From Paulownia fortunei (Eukaryota > Streptophyta > Magnoliopsida > Lamiales > Paulowniaceae): 64,000 bases of DNA. The position numbers and the translations under genes are program-made. Below the pieces are notes generated by a model. That model was not told the origin of the DNA and did not search any database. It saw only the letters and a list, made by a program, of their open reading frames with translations. The DNA is taken from assembly GCA_019321725.1 (NCBI GenBank), contig CM033121.1, forward strand, positions 3,596,001 through 3,660,000. The letters are read 5' to 3'. Position 1 is the stretch's first letter. Every line of letters begins with the position of its first letter. This document shows, piece after piece, positions 23,791 through 36,282 of the stretch.

Positions 23791-26670
23791 ATGGAGGATT
23801 CATGGATTCCATTCAATTTCTTGTTTTCTGCTATCTTTTTGCTTGTATCTTTTCCATTTTCCAATGCACAACTAGCTCCAACAGAGAGCAGAATACTGTT
23901 TCAAGTTCAGCAGCTTCTTGAATATCCACCAGCTCTTCAAGCATGGAATAATTGGACCAGCTTTTGTTTTCTGCCTCCAACCTCTTCTCTTACAGTTGTC
24001 TGTTCAGGTAATCACATCACTGAGTTAACCATAATAGGAAACAAAAGCTCCCCTTCTCAGATTCCCAAGCCCTCTGCTTCAAACTTTGCAGTTTCTCAGC
24101 AGACTCTTTCTGATAGATTCTCACTTGAATCGTTCTTCACTGTTTTAACTAAGCTTTCAAGTTTGCAGAAGTTATCATTAGTTTCTTTAGGATTATGGGG
24201 TCCGTTACCTGGAAAAGTTAATCGGTTTAGGTCGCTTGAAGTGTTGAATATTGGCTCCAACTTCATTTATGGTGAAATCCCTCAATCAGTATCCACTTAC
24301 CAGAGTTTAAGAAGTCTTGTCCTGAGTAATAATTTGTTCAATGGAAGTGTTCCAGATCTAAGTGGCTTATCATTACTTGAAGAGCTGGATTTGAGTCACA
24401 ATTATTTTGGGCCTAAGTTCCCTTCATTAGGCAACAATCTTGTGCGTCTCTCTCTTGGGAACAATTCTTTTAGATCTGAAATCCCACAAGATTTAAAGAA
24501 GTTGAATAGGCTTCAAGTGCTTGATGTTTCGTCCAATAAGCTCGTTGGACCAATCCCTTCTTTCTTGTTCTCATTGCCATCAATTCAGTACATTGTTCTT
24601 GCCAAAAATCAGTTGAGTGGAGCAATTCCACCAAGTGTTTCATGCAATGGCAACCTTACTTTTGTGGACATTTCAAATAACCTTTTGATTGGGAAATTGC
24701 CTTCTTGCCTTGCATCAAATGTGGGAAACAAGACAGTTATTATTATGTGGAATTGCCTGTCAAACACAACCTCAAAGTATCAAAGATCCTATTCTTTCTG
24801 CCAAAAAGATGCACTAGCTGTTAAGCCTCCTGAAAGAAACCAGAAAGAGGAATCAACCCTGAAACTTGGCATTGTACTGGGAATTATTGGGGGTATTGTT
24901 GCAATATTAGGTGTCTTGGGGTTCTTGATTCTGGTTATCGTCAGAAGGGTACAAAGGAAAAGAGGCAGTGAGTACAGATGTGACAGCTTTGTGATAGAGA
25001 AAAATCCAGTTGGCGGCTCTCCAATTGGAAGTAAGTCCCTAAAATCCCTTGTTTCTAATCAATGTTGCAACCAATTATTGCAAGTCAATTGTTTGTCATC
25101 CGTGAACTTCAAGATTTGATTTGTTCTGATATGAGATTGCCATTGCATTTCATTAGGGCATGTGCCACAGCCGATGAGGATGACATCGCTTGGACTGCCA
25201 CCGTATCATGTGTTCACACTGGAGGAAATGGAAGATGCAACAAATAACTTTGATCCATCTAATCTAGTGGGAGAAGGATCACAGGGTCAGGTAAAGAGGC
25301 CGGTTCAATCCATTGTGTGTGTGCATTTGTGAGTGTTTGTGCTTGCACATGCTAAGTGTGTGAGAGTGAGTGTGTGAGCACTAACAGTAGTTGAATGTGA
25401 GAGTTTGTGCTGTAAGATGTGACTCATGTCTCGAATCTTTTACAGCTCTATAAAGGATGGCTTAGAGATGGCTCTGTGGTCCTGGTGAAATGTCTGAAAT
25501 TAAAACAGAAGCATTCACCTCAAGCTCTGCAGCAGCACATGGAAGTAATATCAAAGCTGAGGCATCGGCATTTGGTCAGCGTTCTCGGGCACTGCATTGT
25601 CACATACCAGGACCATCCAAACACAGCTAGCACAGTCTTTATTGTGCTTGAAAATATTTCCAATGGCTCATTAAGAGCACACCTTATCGGTACAGCACTT
25701 ACCTTCCAAAATTGGTAGTCTGAATTTTGGAAGACACAGCATTCAGGGAATAAATGCTCACCTAATTGTTTTCCATGTGGCAGATTGGAGAAAGAGGGAA
25801 GTCTTGAAATGGCCACAGAGAATGTCAATCACCATGGGCATAGCAAGGGGTATTCAGTACTTGCATACAGGAGGAGTCCATGGAAATGACCTGAAAATAG
25901 ACAACATTCTGTTGGATGAGAGTCTCACTGCAAAAATAAGCAGCTATAACATAAACATACCATCTAAGGTGAAATTCATTCATATAGAAGAGGCATACAT
26001 CACCAACATCAATGCATAAAACAACTTAAAATTCTTAAGAATTCTGTTTGTTCACAATTACAGGTTGGAGCAGAAAGCCCACTTAATGGACAAGCTACCC
26101 CAAATCACCCAAGCAGGTAAATTGCTTACCCTCATTGACCTTCATATTTTCTTGATATAACCTTTTTAGTCTCATTGGGACTCCATTATCATGCAGTGAA
26201 AATCCAGAAAAGGAAGACATTTATAGGCTGGGAGTTATTCTAGTTGAGGTTATGACTGGTAGACCTATAAACTCTCAGAGTGAATTAGATGACCTGAAGT
26301 TTCAGGTAACACAAACCTTAGCCCAAAATTCTGTCTTCCAAGTTCCTAATCTCCATCTCTTTAATAGCTCAAAATTTTTGTTCACCCAACATTATTTGAT
26401 TTGGTGTTACAGCTTGAGAGGAGCTTAGCAGAATCACCATCAAAACTACGAGACTTGATCGATCCCTCTATGCGTGGAACATTTGCTTACGAATCACTGA
26501 AAACAGTAGTGCAGATCACCATAAACTGCTTGTGCAGAGATCCTATGGGTCGACCGACGGTGGAGGATGTGCTTTGGCATATGCAGTACTCAGTTCAAGT
26601 TCAAGAAGGATGGACTAGCAGTGGAAACCTCAGTGGAAATCTTAGTGGAAACCTTAGTAACAAGTTGTAA
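23791..26670 (+). CDS. LRR receptor-like pseudokinase (At3g03770 / At2g02780 type)
   Basis: Seven exons (23791-25030, 25157-25290, 25446-25689, 25784-25968, 26064-26116, 26197-26305, 26413-26670) give 740 residues. The order is a signal peptide (FLFSAIFLLVSFPFSNA), about six LRRs, an N-glycosylation-rich juxtamembrane stretch, a transmembrane helix at about 359-383, and a kinase-like domain. The glycine loop GEGSQGQ and the VAIK-type lysine (VLVKCLK) are kept. The catalytic HRD position reads GND and DFG is replaced by SYN, so the metal-binding aspartate is absent and phosphotransfer is unlikely. A terminal serine-rich repeat SGNLSGNLSGNLS ends the protein. It is a plasma-membrane protein by its architecture. 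The ligand is unknown. Confidence 0.9.
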
Positions 26671-27506
26671 TGCTGCATGTCAATAGTTGTGTTAATCTGT
26701 TTGCTGCATCAAATCCAGGTCTCTCTATGTCATAATATGATTTGTATCTAGCAAATTTGATGAAAATTTTTCTAACAATTTTGTGTTCTTCCCATGGAAA
26801 GAGTAAATTATACTTCAAAAACAACTCATTCTAGTTGTACTAAAGTTGGCTCCCTGAAGGGAGCATTTTCACCTAAGTAAATATACTGCCCAATACATGG
26901 TCTTAGGTGAAAATATATTAAGAACAATCATGCTTGTATGTAAAATAGTAGAATTTGTTGACAAGTGAATAGATTAACTAATTTTTATGGCTTCATTAAT
27001 TTTTAAATTCATTTTTGTATAGCCCAACATTAATGAATTTTTTTGTGAAAGGTCAATTTATTGTAATACTATTATAAAGCTACTACATTTCATTTACACC
27101 TAAATAATATAATTGCTTGCACTTTTTTTTAATTTCTTTTTTTTTTCAAACATAATATATTCGCATTTAAAACTAGTAATATAAAATCCCCAACTTCCGA
27201 CTACTATTTTTAAAAATAAAATTTAAATATGAATAAAATATTCACTTTTTTTAATTCTTATTGAAAATCAATTAAAATCAAAATTAAACACATAAAAATG
27301 AGACAACAAAATTAAACCATAAAAATGAGACAAGGAGTAAGCATTAATATTTAATCAATTATGTTAAGAGCAACACCTATGAGACACACATAAGTTAAAC
27401 CCTAAAATCACATTGTCAAATAAAAAAGGCTCCTTTTTTTCCTCATTACAATTCCCCCTTACAAGAGTTGCGGTTTCTTTCTGCAATGCTGGATTAGAGG
27501 CAGCCC
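26671..27506. other. LRR gene 3' region and PPR gene upstream region
   Basis: AT-rich, with no coding exon seen. It holds the 3' UTR of the LRR gene and the short leader of the PPR gene. An in-frame TAG sits just before the PPR start codon. Confidence 0.5.
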
Positions 27507-29360
27507 ATGAGGCATCAAATAGCAAAACTAGTAAAAGATGGACTCCACAAAGAAGCCATTGCCCTCTACACACACCACCACTCTGCCTCTATTCCTCCTA
27601 CAAATTTCACTTTTCCTTACATCCTCAAGGCCTGCGCCGAGCTCAAGGCTATATCCCATGGCCAAATGCTCCACGCCCACCTCGTTAAAGCCGGACATAC
27701 GAATAAGCACACTACTACGGACCTCACCAACATGTACATGAAACTTGGCTTAGTCGACAGTGCCGCCAAACTGTTCGACGAAATTCCTAACCCAAGTGTA
27801 TCTATTCTTAACGTTGTCATTTCCGGCTTTTCGCAAAATGGGCTTTTTGAGGAAGGATTTAGAGTCTTTGAACAGTTTAGTGTCCCTAATCTTAGGCTAG
27901 ATTCGGTTACGGTAGCCAGTGTGGTGTCTGCATGTGGAAATGTGGTGAATGGCGTGCAAGTGCATTGTTTGGCGGCCAAGATTGGTGTGGAAGGGGATGA
28001 TTATGCGGCAACATCACTTATGAAGATGTATTTGAATTGTGGGGAGTTGGGTTCTGCTGCAAGGTTGTTTGGATTGATTGAGAACAAAAATGTGGTCTGT
28101 TATAATGCTTATCTGTCAGGGCTTGCACAGAATGGGGTTGTTGAAATGGTGTTATGCGTGTTTAAGGAAATGAGGGGATTGTTATATGAAAAACCTACTG
28201 TAGTGACGATGATTTCTGTGCTCTCTGCTTGTGGAAATGGTAAGTGTATAAGATTTGGTAGGCAGCTTCATGGGCTTACAGTGAAAGCTGAATTAGACTT
28301 AGACACTAATGTTGGGACTGGTCTTGTGGATATGTATTCAAAATGTGGTTCTTGGCAATGTGCCTATAGTGTATTCAGTGAAATGGGAAGTAACAGGAAT
28401 TTGATAACATGGAATTCGATGATAGCAGGAATGATGTTAAATGATCAGAGTGACAATGCTACTACTCTTTTTGTTGAGTTAGACTGTGAAGTAGGGTTGA
28501 AAGCTGACTCAGCGACATGGAATTCCATGATCAGTGGTTTTTCGCAGCTAGGAAAAGCAGGTGAAGCTTTCCTCTTCTTCAGAAAGATGCTATCTTGTGG
28601 TGTAATACCAAGTGTGCGATGTATAACTAGCTTGTTAGCAGCTTGTTCATCTCTATCTGTGCAAAACTATGGAAAGCAGATTCACGCATATGTTGCAAGA
28701 GTGAAGATTATTGATGATGAATTCTTGGCTACTGCAATCATTGACATGTATATGAAGTGTGGGCAACCTTCTTGGGCATGCAACGTTTTCAATCAGTTTG
28801 ATAAAAAGCCTAATGATCCAGCATTCTGGAATGCCATGATTTCTGGGTATGGAAAGCATGGGAAGAGTGAATCTGCTTTTGATATTTTCAATCAAATGGT
28901 CGAGCAAAAAGTTAAGCCAAATTTAGTTACTCTCAGTTGCCTTTTGTCTGTGTGCAGCCACACCGGCCAAGTTGACAAGGGATTCCAGATTTTCAGATTA
29001 ATGACCGTAGGATATGGTTTGAATCCAACTTCAAAGCATATGAATATCTTGATTGATCTCCTTAGTCGTTCAGGCAGGCTAGATGAAGCCTTTGAACTCC
29101 TTCAAGTGACACATGAAACTTCTGCTACTGTTTTTGCTTCTCTGCTTGGCTCTTCTAAGCATTATTCAGATTCCAAGCTAGAAGAAGAAATGGATCGGAG
29201 ACTTTTAGAATTAGATCCCGAAAACCCAATTCCTTTTGTGGTTTTGTCTAACATTTATGCTGGACAAGAGAGGTGGGAAGATGTGCATAAGATCAGAAAG
29301 TTAATGGACAAGAAGGGACTGAAAAAACTCCCTGGCCTTAGTTCAATAGGAGTAACATAA
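27507..29360 (+). CDS. PLS-class pentatricopeptide repeat protein (At2g02750-like)
   Basis: A single 617-residue intronless frame. Helical PPR units run almost end to end: for example FTFPYILKACAELKAISHG, VSILNVVISGFSQNGLFEEG, VTWNSM-type SATWNSMISGFSQLGKAGEA, and AFWNAMISGYGKHGKSESA. Alternating P, L and S motifs are followed by E-type units ending GLKKLPGLSSIGV, with no DYW domain. Family members bind organellar RNA and many E-class members act in C-to-U editing. No clear targeting peptide is obvious in the first residues (MRHQIAKLVKDGLHKEA). The start is fixed by an in-frame stop just upstream. The editing site cannot be inferred by eye. Confidence 0.92.
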   Translation: MRHQIAKLVKDGLHKEAIALYTHHHSASIPPTNFTFPYILKACAELKAISHGQMLHAHLVKAGHTNKHTTTDLTNMYMKLGLVDSAAKLFDEIPNPSVSILNVVISGFSQNGLFEEGFRVFEQFSVPNLRLDSVTVASVVSACGNVVNGVQVHCLAAKIGVEGDDYAATSLMKMYLNCGELGSAARLFGLIENKNVVCYNAYLSGLAQNGVVEMVLCVFKEMRGLLYEKPTVVTMISVLSACGNGKCIRFGRQLHGLTVKAELDLDTNVGTGLVDMYSKCGSWQCAYSVFSEMGSNRNLITWNSMIAGMMLNDQSDNATTLFVELDCEVGLKADSATWNSMISGFSQLGKAGEAFLFFRKMLSCGVIPSVRCITSLLAACSSLSVQNYGKQIHAYVARVKIIDDEFLATAIIDMYMKCGQPSWACNVFNQFDKKPNDPAFWNAMISGYGKHGKSESAFDIFNQMVEQKVKPNLVTLSCLLSVCSHTGQVDKGFQIFRLMTVGYGLNPTSKHMNILIDLLSRSGRLDEAFELLQVTHETSATVFASLLGSSKHYSDSKLEEEMDRRLLELDPENPIPFVVLSNIYAGQERWEDVHKIRKLMDKKGLKKLPGLSSIGVT

Positions 29361-29520
29361 AAAGGACCCGCATGCACATTCTACTCTGAGAATACAATCT
29401 ATGGTTATTCTTTCATCTCAAATCATGTGTGGTTACTGCTCTACTTCGCATAAAGAATGTAAGGTTTTTCTTTAGAATCTTCAGAGTTAACTTTCTGAAG
29501 CATTACTGACTCGATATTTG

Positions 29521-30594
29521 TTATGCACCAAATCCAAAGTAATCATCAAAGAAGTTTGGCGGTTCAGTGATAAAACAGGAGATCTCGTCTCTCAGCTTAG
29601 TTATGCCAACTTCATTGTCCTCGCCTGCAACCACATAGATTCTGTGAACTGCTATGGAAGCAAGTGTGTCTATCACACTGCCAAGAGTTGAATTGGGCTT
29701 GCATATTATTGTTGCGACTCTTCCCAGTGTCATTGGTCGCTGAAGCAATAGTACTAATGAAGTCCTAGACAGTGAGTTCCCTGCAATTAGCATGGAGATG
29801 GACCATTTTTTTGAGTCGAAGAGTGTAGAAACAAGATTTTTTTTTCCGTTTCAATTTGGATGGTTAGCTGACAGCATTTCAAGAGGGGCTTAATTTGGTC
29901 AATTTTGCTTTTCTGGAAGAATGCTAAATGTTTCTCAACACAGGAATACTAATTAAAAAACCAGTTTGCAATCTGGGCTTCAGATTTGACACTGCTATAC
30001 TGGAGGCATTTTGCAGCTGTAACTGTTAATCGCATGTCCAAGATTTCTATATATTCCATCTGAATTTTGTGAAGAGTTCAGGCTTGAGCAACAGGAACCT
30101 AAAATCGCTTATGCTTATGTTGCTGAGAATTTTCCTCTTTAGTCCCTCAATGATAAGTAGGCCTCCAATTTGTTTATCTTTTATTTTCTTGATTCTTGGC
30201 TTGAACACTTACAACGTGACCAAACATAGAAGATCGATACTCAGCTAACGTCAGATTGTTATCTGAAAAAAAGTCAGCTTGAGGTTTGGGCGCACACTGC
30301 GAACCTATAATCACTTGTCTACAACAGTTAGTAGTCTCTGACCTGATCTGGAGATGTGAAAGGCAGTCCCAGCTCAGATACAGGATGTGCAGAGATGCAG
30401 TCAAACCAGTCCCTTCTTTAGCATCTCTTGATATTCTGGATAACTGCAGATTCAGTTATGCAGTTTTTTATGGATGGACTGCCTGTTTGAATCACAGGTA
30501 CATTCTGAAGCCTATACTTTGAAAGCAGCAGCAAGACTCTCTCTGTTACAGCCAGAACGAAAGGTGCCTTGGAAGCATTCAAGATCGACCACAC
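29521..30594 (-). pseudogene. PV42/SNF4-like CBS-domain gene, apparently broken
   Basis: Read on the minus strand, 30594-30418 encodes a CBS segment (SKAPFVLAVTERVLLLLSKY, LQNVPVIQ, ITESAVIQNIKRC). It is cut by TAA at 30418-30420. The same frame then continues with RRDWFDCISAHPVSELGLPF, which is family-typical and normally contiguous. A middle stretch around 30180-30290 is only vaguely alignable and seems shortened. The last exon (about 29775-29521) is intact: STLGSVIDTLASIAVHRIYV, LRDEISCFITEPPNFFDDYF. Intact relatives resemble the gamma (SNF4) subunit of SnRK1. A possible N-terminal remnant (LNLKEQL) lies near 31150. It is either a pseudogene or carries an unusual splice around the stop. 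Confidence 0.65.
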
Positions 30595-31698
30595 CTGTAA
30601 TAGTGAAAACAATAAAGATTTGTCTGATAAATGGCACATTTTTAGTCCCCCATTCATCATCCTTACTTGTTCAGCAACTCATTTGATACGCATTGGGTTG
30701 AAAATACTCACTCTTTTGAGCAAAATAAAAAGCTTATATTTACACACCTTGTGTACCTAGCCTAAATAGTGGCTTGCTAAATTCAAGGCATAATTAAGTA
30801 ACCCCATTGTTCTTTCTGGTATTTTATTCTGATATTCGAGGCAATAATTTTCAGTAAGTGACCCCATTGGGGAAAAGAAAAAAATTGACTACCGAACAGC
30901 GACTATTTTTCCATCAATATCCATTTGGATACTATTCAAATGTATTGAGAACATTTATATTATGAATGATAATGTCAGCATTTTCCTTATGATACCATCA
31001 TATTTACTCTAAATAATTCTTAAATTCGTTTGAATTACTACTAAGTGGTCAGCATGAAATTCTGTATCAGCTTGTGTCTTGGTTGGGCTTGATTTTCGAC
31101 GGTCATGGTTGGGCTTGATTTTCGAGTCCGTCGAGTACCCAAAGTTGTAGCCCATTTGCAACTGCTCTTTCAAATTGAGCTGTCTGTTTAAATTTTTCTC
31201 AGCCCTTAACCTTTTCATTAATCTGTCAATTATTCTTAAGTAAACAATTGAAGTACTTGAGAAAAAAATTATATGTTAAACGCTTTTTCCTTTTTTTTTT
31301 TCAATATATTTTTCCTTTATTGTAATTGAATAATAAAGATAAATACACAGACAGGCTAGTAAAATAGGTTGAATAAAATTGGATCAGCAGAAGCACTTTT
31401 ACACCCCCATATGATTAAGATGTAAATATTCGATCTTAAATTCGGATGCAAACGTACTTTAAATAGAGTAGCCATTTATATTTGAATTTCTAGGCTTTTG
31501 GAATCCTTTTAAATACTGAATTTTGTCAGTTATGGCAGTTTTTGTTGATCTATTTACAGGCATTTTCTGTGAGACAAATTAAACATAAATCAATAAAATG
31601 ACGCAAAACCACAAAATAAGAAAAAAGAGAACTCTAGATTTAAGTTCATAGTTTAAATCTTATTCTGAGGTGGAAAATCATATATAAATCCAGTCAAG

Positions 31699-34206
31699 TC
31701 ATATCCCAAAACTCATAACTTTTATCTGTTCACCCTCATCAGCCAAGGACATAGCCTGGGTCTTAGATGTAGACAATGTCAATGGAGGAAAATCTGCCAA
31801 GTTCTTGTGTTGGGGATTTACTGATTGAGGAAATCTGTTCAAGAAGCCTGTGGCACACCCTATACTTCCATTGCTTGTGGATGGCTGCAAAAAACTTGGA
31901 TGAACTGAATTTCTTCCTTGAGCATTTGTCCCAACAAATGATGTGATTGCAGCTGCTAAAGCTGATTGAAAAGTCGGATCACATGTAATGGCCTTAGTTG
32001 CTGCAGCAATTTTCTGATCATGATTTGCAGTCTGCTTTTGAGAAACCTGGATGTTGTTATATAGGAAAGGTTGAGAATAAGGTGACGCTACGTTTTTTAT
32101 GCTAGGAAATTTGCTTTCCCAGCCTATTTGTAGGGTGTCGGGATCAAAAGAAGAGATGGAAGATGAAAAGTTGAGAGATGCTGGAGAAGAATGTGTAGCA
32201 GAAAATAGGCTTGATGAGAATTTGCTGTTGTGTGGGGAGGAAGAGGAAGTCAAGTGATTTGGTGCAGTAAGGTCTAGTATGACAGTGGGGTGTGATTGTG
32301 AAGAGGAGATGGTAGCTCGAGGGAAATGGGAAGTGGTGAGGTTATTTAATGAAGTGAAGTTAAACCCGAGAAGATTAGGGCTGGTGGAGGAGGTGGCTGA
32401 GACACCGTGGCCTGGTGGTGAGGTGGAGGAGCCACAGTTAAGCATGGCTGCAGCTGCAGAGGTGGCGGAGGCCATGGTGGTGGCCGAGGGTGGAAGTGGG
32501 TGGTTGTGAGTTCCTTCATAGGTGGTGACAAGAATGGTCATGTCATCTACACATCTTTGCACCTGAAAATAGGAAACAACTAACATTATATCAAAATTTC
32601 ATAACTAAATATATGTTATCTTTAACATGTCTTATGAAATAAGCAAGCCATGGTTAACATGATCAGAAATGGACAAACCTGTTTTCTCACAGGGCATGAT
32701 GATGAGACCGTGCAACGATAATAAGCCCGAGGGCAGGGATTGGCTTTTGCTATTTTCTGTCCATATTTCCTCCATTGACATCCATCGTTCATCTAATCAA
32801 TAAAAGTCCATATAATTCAGAATGGAAAAATATGTACAATTTGTCTTCACACAAAATCAAAAGTATTGTCACTAACCGTTTGAGTGTTGCACACAGCTCT
32901 CACAGAAACCCTAGGTTTCTTCAAAGGGTTGTGCTGGAAAATTTCATCATCTCCACTTCTTGAAGTTTTCGGGCTTTTATGAGATGCACGTACGTCGTTG
33001 TTTCCTTCTTCCTTTGATTCATCAGAGCTATTTTCAGGTCTCAGATTCTTGGACACTTCAGTGGAATTACCTAAATGAAATTTCCAGTCCAGTCCTAGTT
33101 CAAGTCCATCAAGTTTACCATTCTCCTGGTTTTTGCTTTCATTATAATTAGTCTTCTTCTCCTCCCTCCTGGAATCACCTGAAAATCTCCCCAGGCTTAG
33201 AGAAAAGAACTCAGATTCATCATCAGATGCAGCCATGGGAGCTAAATTTGTGGATTTCTTGGGCTGATCTTCTTGGATTATATCATTGAACTGCATTTTC
33301 AAAGAATGATAATCTTTCATTATTTGAGACAATGTCAACTTCAATCTTTCATTTTCTTCTCTAACTTCATCCATCTTCACTTTTGCTGTTTTCAGATTAT
33401 CCTCCTGCATCAGCAAAAATTAAATACGTGACACCCTAACCTTGATCATAAAATATAACCAAAAAAATAAATAAATAAATTATACGTAGAAAAAATTCAT
33501 CTTTGGAGGAACACGAGAACTATATGATACGATGAGCATATAAAAGAAATATTGCGCATATATAAGAAGATAATAAAATTACACATACTAGCTAGGTTGA
33601 ATCTATACATGTTGACTAGGTAGATGGAATCTAAGATTTGTTAATACGTTGAGATAATTACATGAATTAATTTATTTTTCCTAGTCTGAAGCAAATATTA
33701 ATTAATTGAATAGGGCAAAGACAGGTTGGTGTTTTCAACTTGAATCTATTTAATGAATCTCATTAAAACTGAAAAAAAGAAAATTAAAAAAACCAAGTTA
33801 TATGTTTATAGTATGATCGTTTTAATCTTTAAATAATTAGTGACCGAATTAACGGCTGGAATTAGTGGATGATGATGCATCTAATAACGATAAATTATGT
33901 TGCTTATGACATATTCATATCCACTACTCTAATTGAGTTTGACCAGATCTATACAACCAATAATTGCTCTCATCTAGATATTAAAGAAAATGTATATGAA
34001 AACTGTGGCTAATGAGCTACCGTAACAAGGGATTATTGTACAAGGATCCTAAATTAATGAATTCTTGAACATAATAATTTTACTAATCAAGAGAAATTTT
34101 TGCTAGAGTTTACCTATTTATTTAAATTAATAAATTAACCATATATTCAAAGTATTTGTGATTTTCTTCTTCTTACCTGCTTGTGAGTCCCTTTGATCTT
34201 TTCCAT
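31699..34206 (-). CDS. Group IIb WRKY transcription factor (WRKY61/72-like)
   Basis: Exons 34206-34177, 33404-32877, 32792-32679 and 32562-31699 give 511 residues in phase. A leucine-zipper-like coiled coil ([20 protein letters not shown]) precedes a basic segment (KKPRVSVRA). The WRKY domain has WRKYGQK at 193-199 and a C213-x5-C219-x23-H243-x-H245 zinc site. It is split before VQR by the V-type intron characteristic of groups IIa/IIb. After it come [20 protein letters not shown], a Ser/Thr-rich region and [19 protein letters not shown], features I associate with WRKY61/72. It binds W-box DNA (TTGAC) in the nucleus. The first exon is only ten codons ([10 protein letters not shown]) and its start is uncertain. 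An alternative upstream exon at 34823-34755 reads MVIKEETTIMFSTDEVEETL. Confidence 0.87.
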
Positions 34207-35840
34207 CAGGTGAAAATATATTGGCAGTACTGGAGTACTTCCCACCGGCCAGAAATTTTAATTTTTAGGAATAAAAATATTAAATCTTTTTCTTAAAAAT
34301 AATGTGCAAAAAGATAATTTTAATCATTTATATGAAGGGCTATTTTGTTATTTTTAATGAGGAAAATTTTGAAAATTAATAAATTTATACATAAAATTTA
34401 TATTTATATTGATGGAGAGAGAGAGAGGAGGGCGGCTGCCGCTGTTAGCCTCCCTCCCTCCGTCCCTCACAATATGCATGGCAAAAATTAAAATCAAGGT
34501 ATAGATAATTTCTTCATTTCTTATTTCAAGAATGACAAAGTGAAAAAATACTTGAACTTTTGAAGAAAAAATATAAAAATCATAATATTAATTAATCACC
34601 CGTCAAATTTACATTATCCAACGAAATAAATAAACAATAAATAAACATGATAATCAAGGATCGAGGCTTGCACAACTTAAAAAGAGATGCTTCGTTGAGA
34701 GTTAAAAATAAAAAATTCACTGCAAATACAATGACGAAAACCAAAATAAATTACCTTCTTCATTACTTCTGCAATTAGGGTTTCTTCAACTTCATCAGTC
34801 GAAAACATAATTGTCGTTTCTTCCTTAATAACCATGTTTTCCAGTAATGAAAACTTCCTACTATTCTTCAATATTGCTTGTGCAACCTTTCTCTGAATTT
34901 TGTTCGTCAAATTTTTGTCTCAAAATAGGTTTGATTTGCTGCGCCATTTTATAGACTACTTCCAAATTTTGACCTTTACAATAAAAACATATAAAATATA
35001 GACATAATTATGAGGAAATTCAAGCCCTGGAGCTTACCCTTTCCATGTTACACACACAACGAAAATGTCAACTGTCAAGAGTGTCAACTCTCTCATATAA
35101 AAAACTTTGTCAACCTAAGAACGTTTCTTTAAAAAGTATTGTTTTCTTAGTAATGATGGAACGTTTGATAATGAGGGCTGAAGAATTCGGGGTTCCATTT
35201 TTGAACACAAAGGCAAAAATGAGTCGGCCGCCAGCCACCGCCGTATGCTACCAGTCTGAGTTGAAGATCCGTACGGCGTAAGACCACCGGCCCTGCGGCC
35301 ACCCTTCGTTTCCGTTTGACCATATGAGTGTTATATGGGACCCTAAATGTTGAATAATACTTGTTTGGAAGACTGACTTAGCCCAATTGTATCCGTTTTA
35401 TTATTCGTGCAATATAAAAATGTAATAATTATAAAACACTCATTAATTTTCTATGATTATTAAAAATCTTTGGCATCATTTAAAAGTTTAAATTATTGAG
35501 CCTACTCATTTTTTTTTTTAAATTTTATATATTTTTAAAGAAAATATTAGCTGACAACCTACTCATAGTTTGCCTTAGTTATAGTTTATAGGTTATCATA
35601 ATTATGGTTTACAACGGTTTTGCAGTTTTTATGTTTGTTTACTCTAAAACGTAATAAACAAATAAGTTTAATTATATGTCCATTATATCATAACAAAAAT
35701 TGCATAAAACAATTGAAGGAAATATAATGTGTTCTGAGTGAAAAGGAAGAGTTTGACTGATACTTTTATGAAATTATGTAAAATACATGGTAGCTAAGTC
35801 TATCTTTGATGCATCATTAATTTGGTTAGTTAATTTTCTT

Positions 35841-36282
35841 CATATTCTAATCGTAAAATACAAAATTGAAAAATGAGGTCCTGTGTTAAAAGTATTATTA
35901 TTTCATATTTATTGCAATTAATTAATTTTTGATAAGTGTATTGAACTAATAATTAATGAATATCTTAATATAACGATGTAATTATCACTTTATTAAAAAA
36001 ATAAAAGTAAAATTATGAGAGTCGCAGTGAACACTTACCTATGCAAATTGCATGAGAATACATATTCTAATCGTAAAATACAAAATTGAAAAATGAGGTC
36101 CTGTGTTAAAAGCATTATTATTTCATATTTGTTGCAATTAATTAATTTTTGATAAGTGTATTGAATTAATAATTAATGAATATCTTAATATAACAATGTA
36201 ATTATCACTTTATTAAAAAAATAAAAGTAAAATTATGAGAGTCGCAATGAACACTTACCTATGCAAATTGCATGAGAATACA
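35841..36282 (+). repeat. 220-bp tandem duplication
   Basis: 35841-36060 is repeated immediately at 36061-36280 with only about five substitutions and no indels, so the duplication is recent. It is AT-rich, with no coding content. Confidence 0.95.

Noticed and set aside
27413..28907. Several overlapping frames around and opposite the PPR gene
   Set aside because: All are shadows of the 617-codon PPR frame, which shows continuous repeat motifs.
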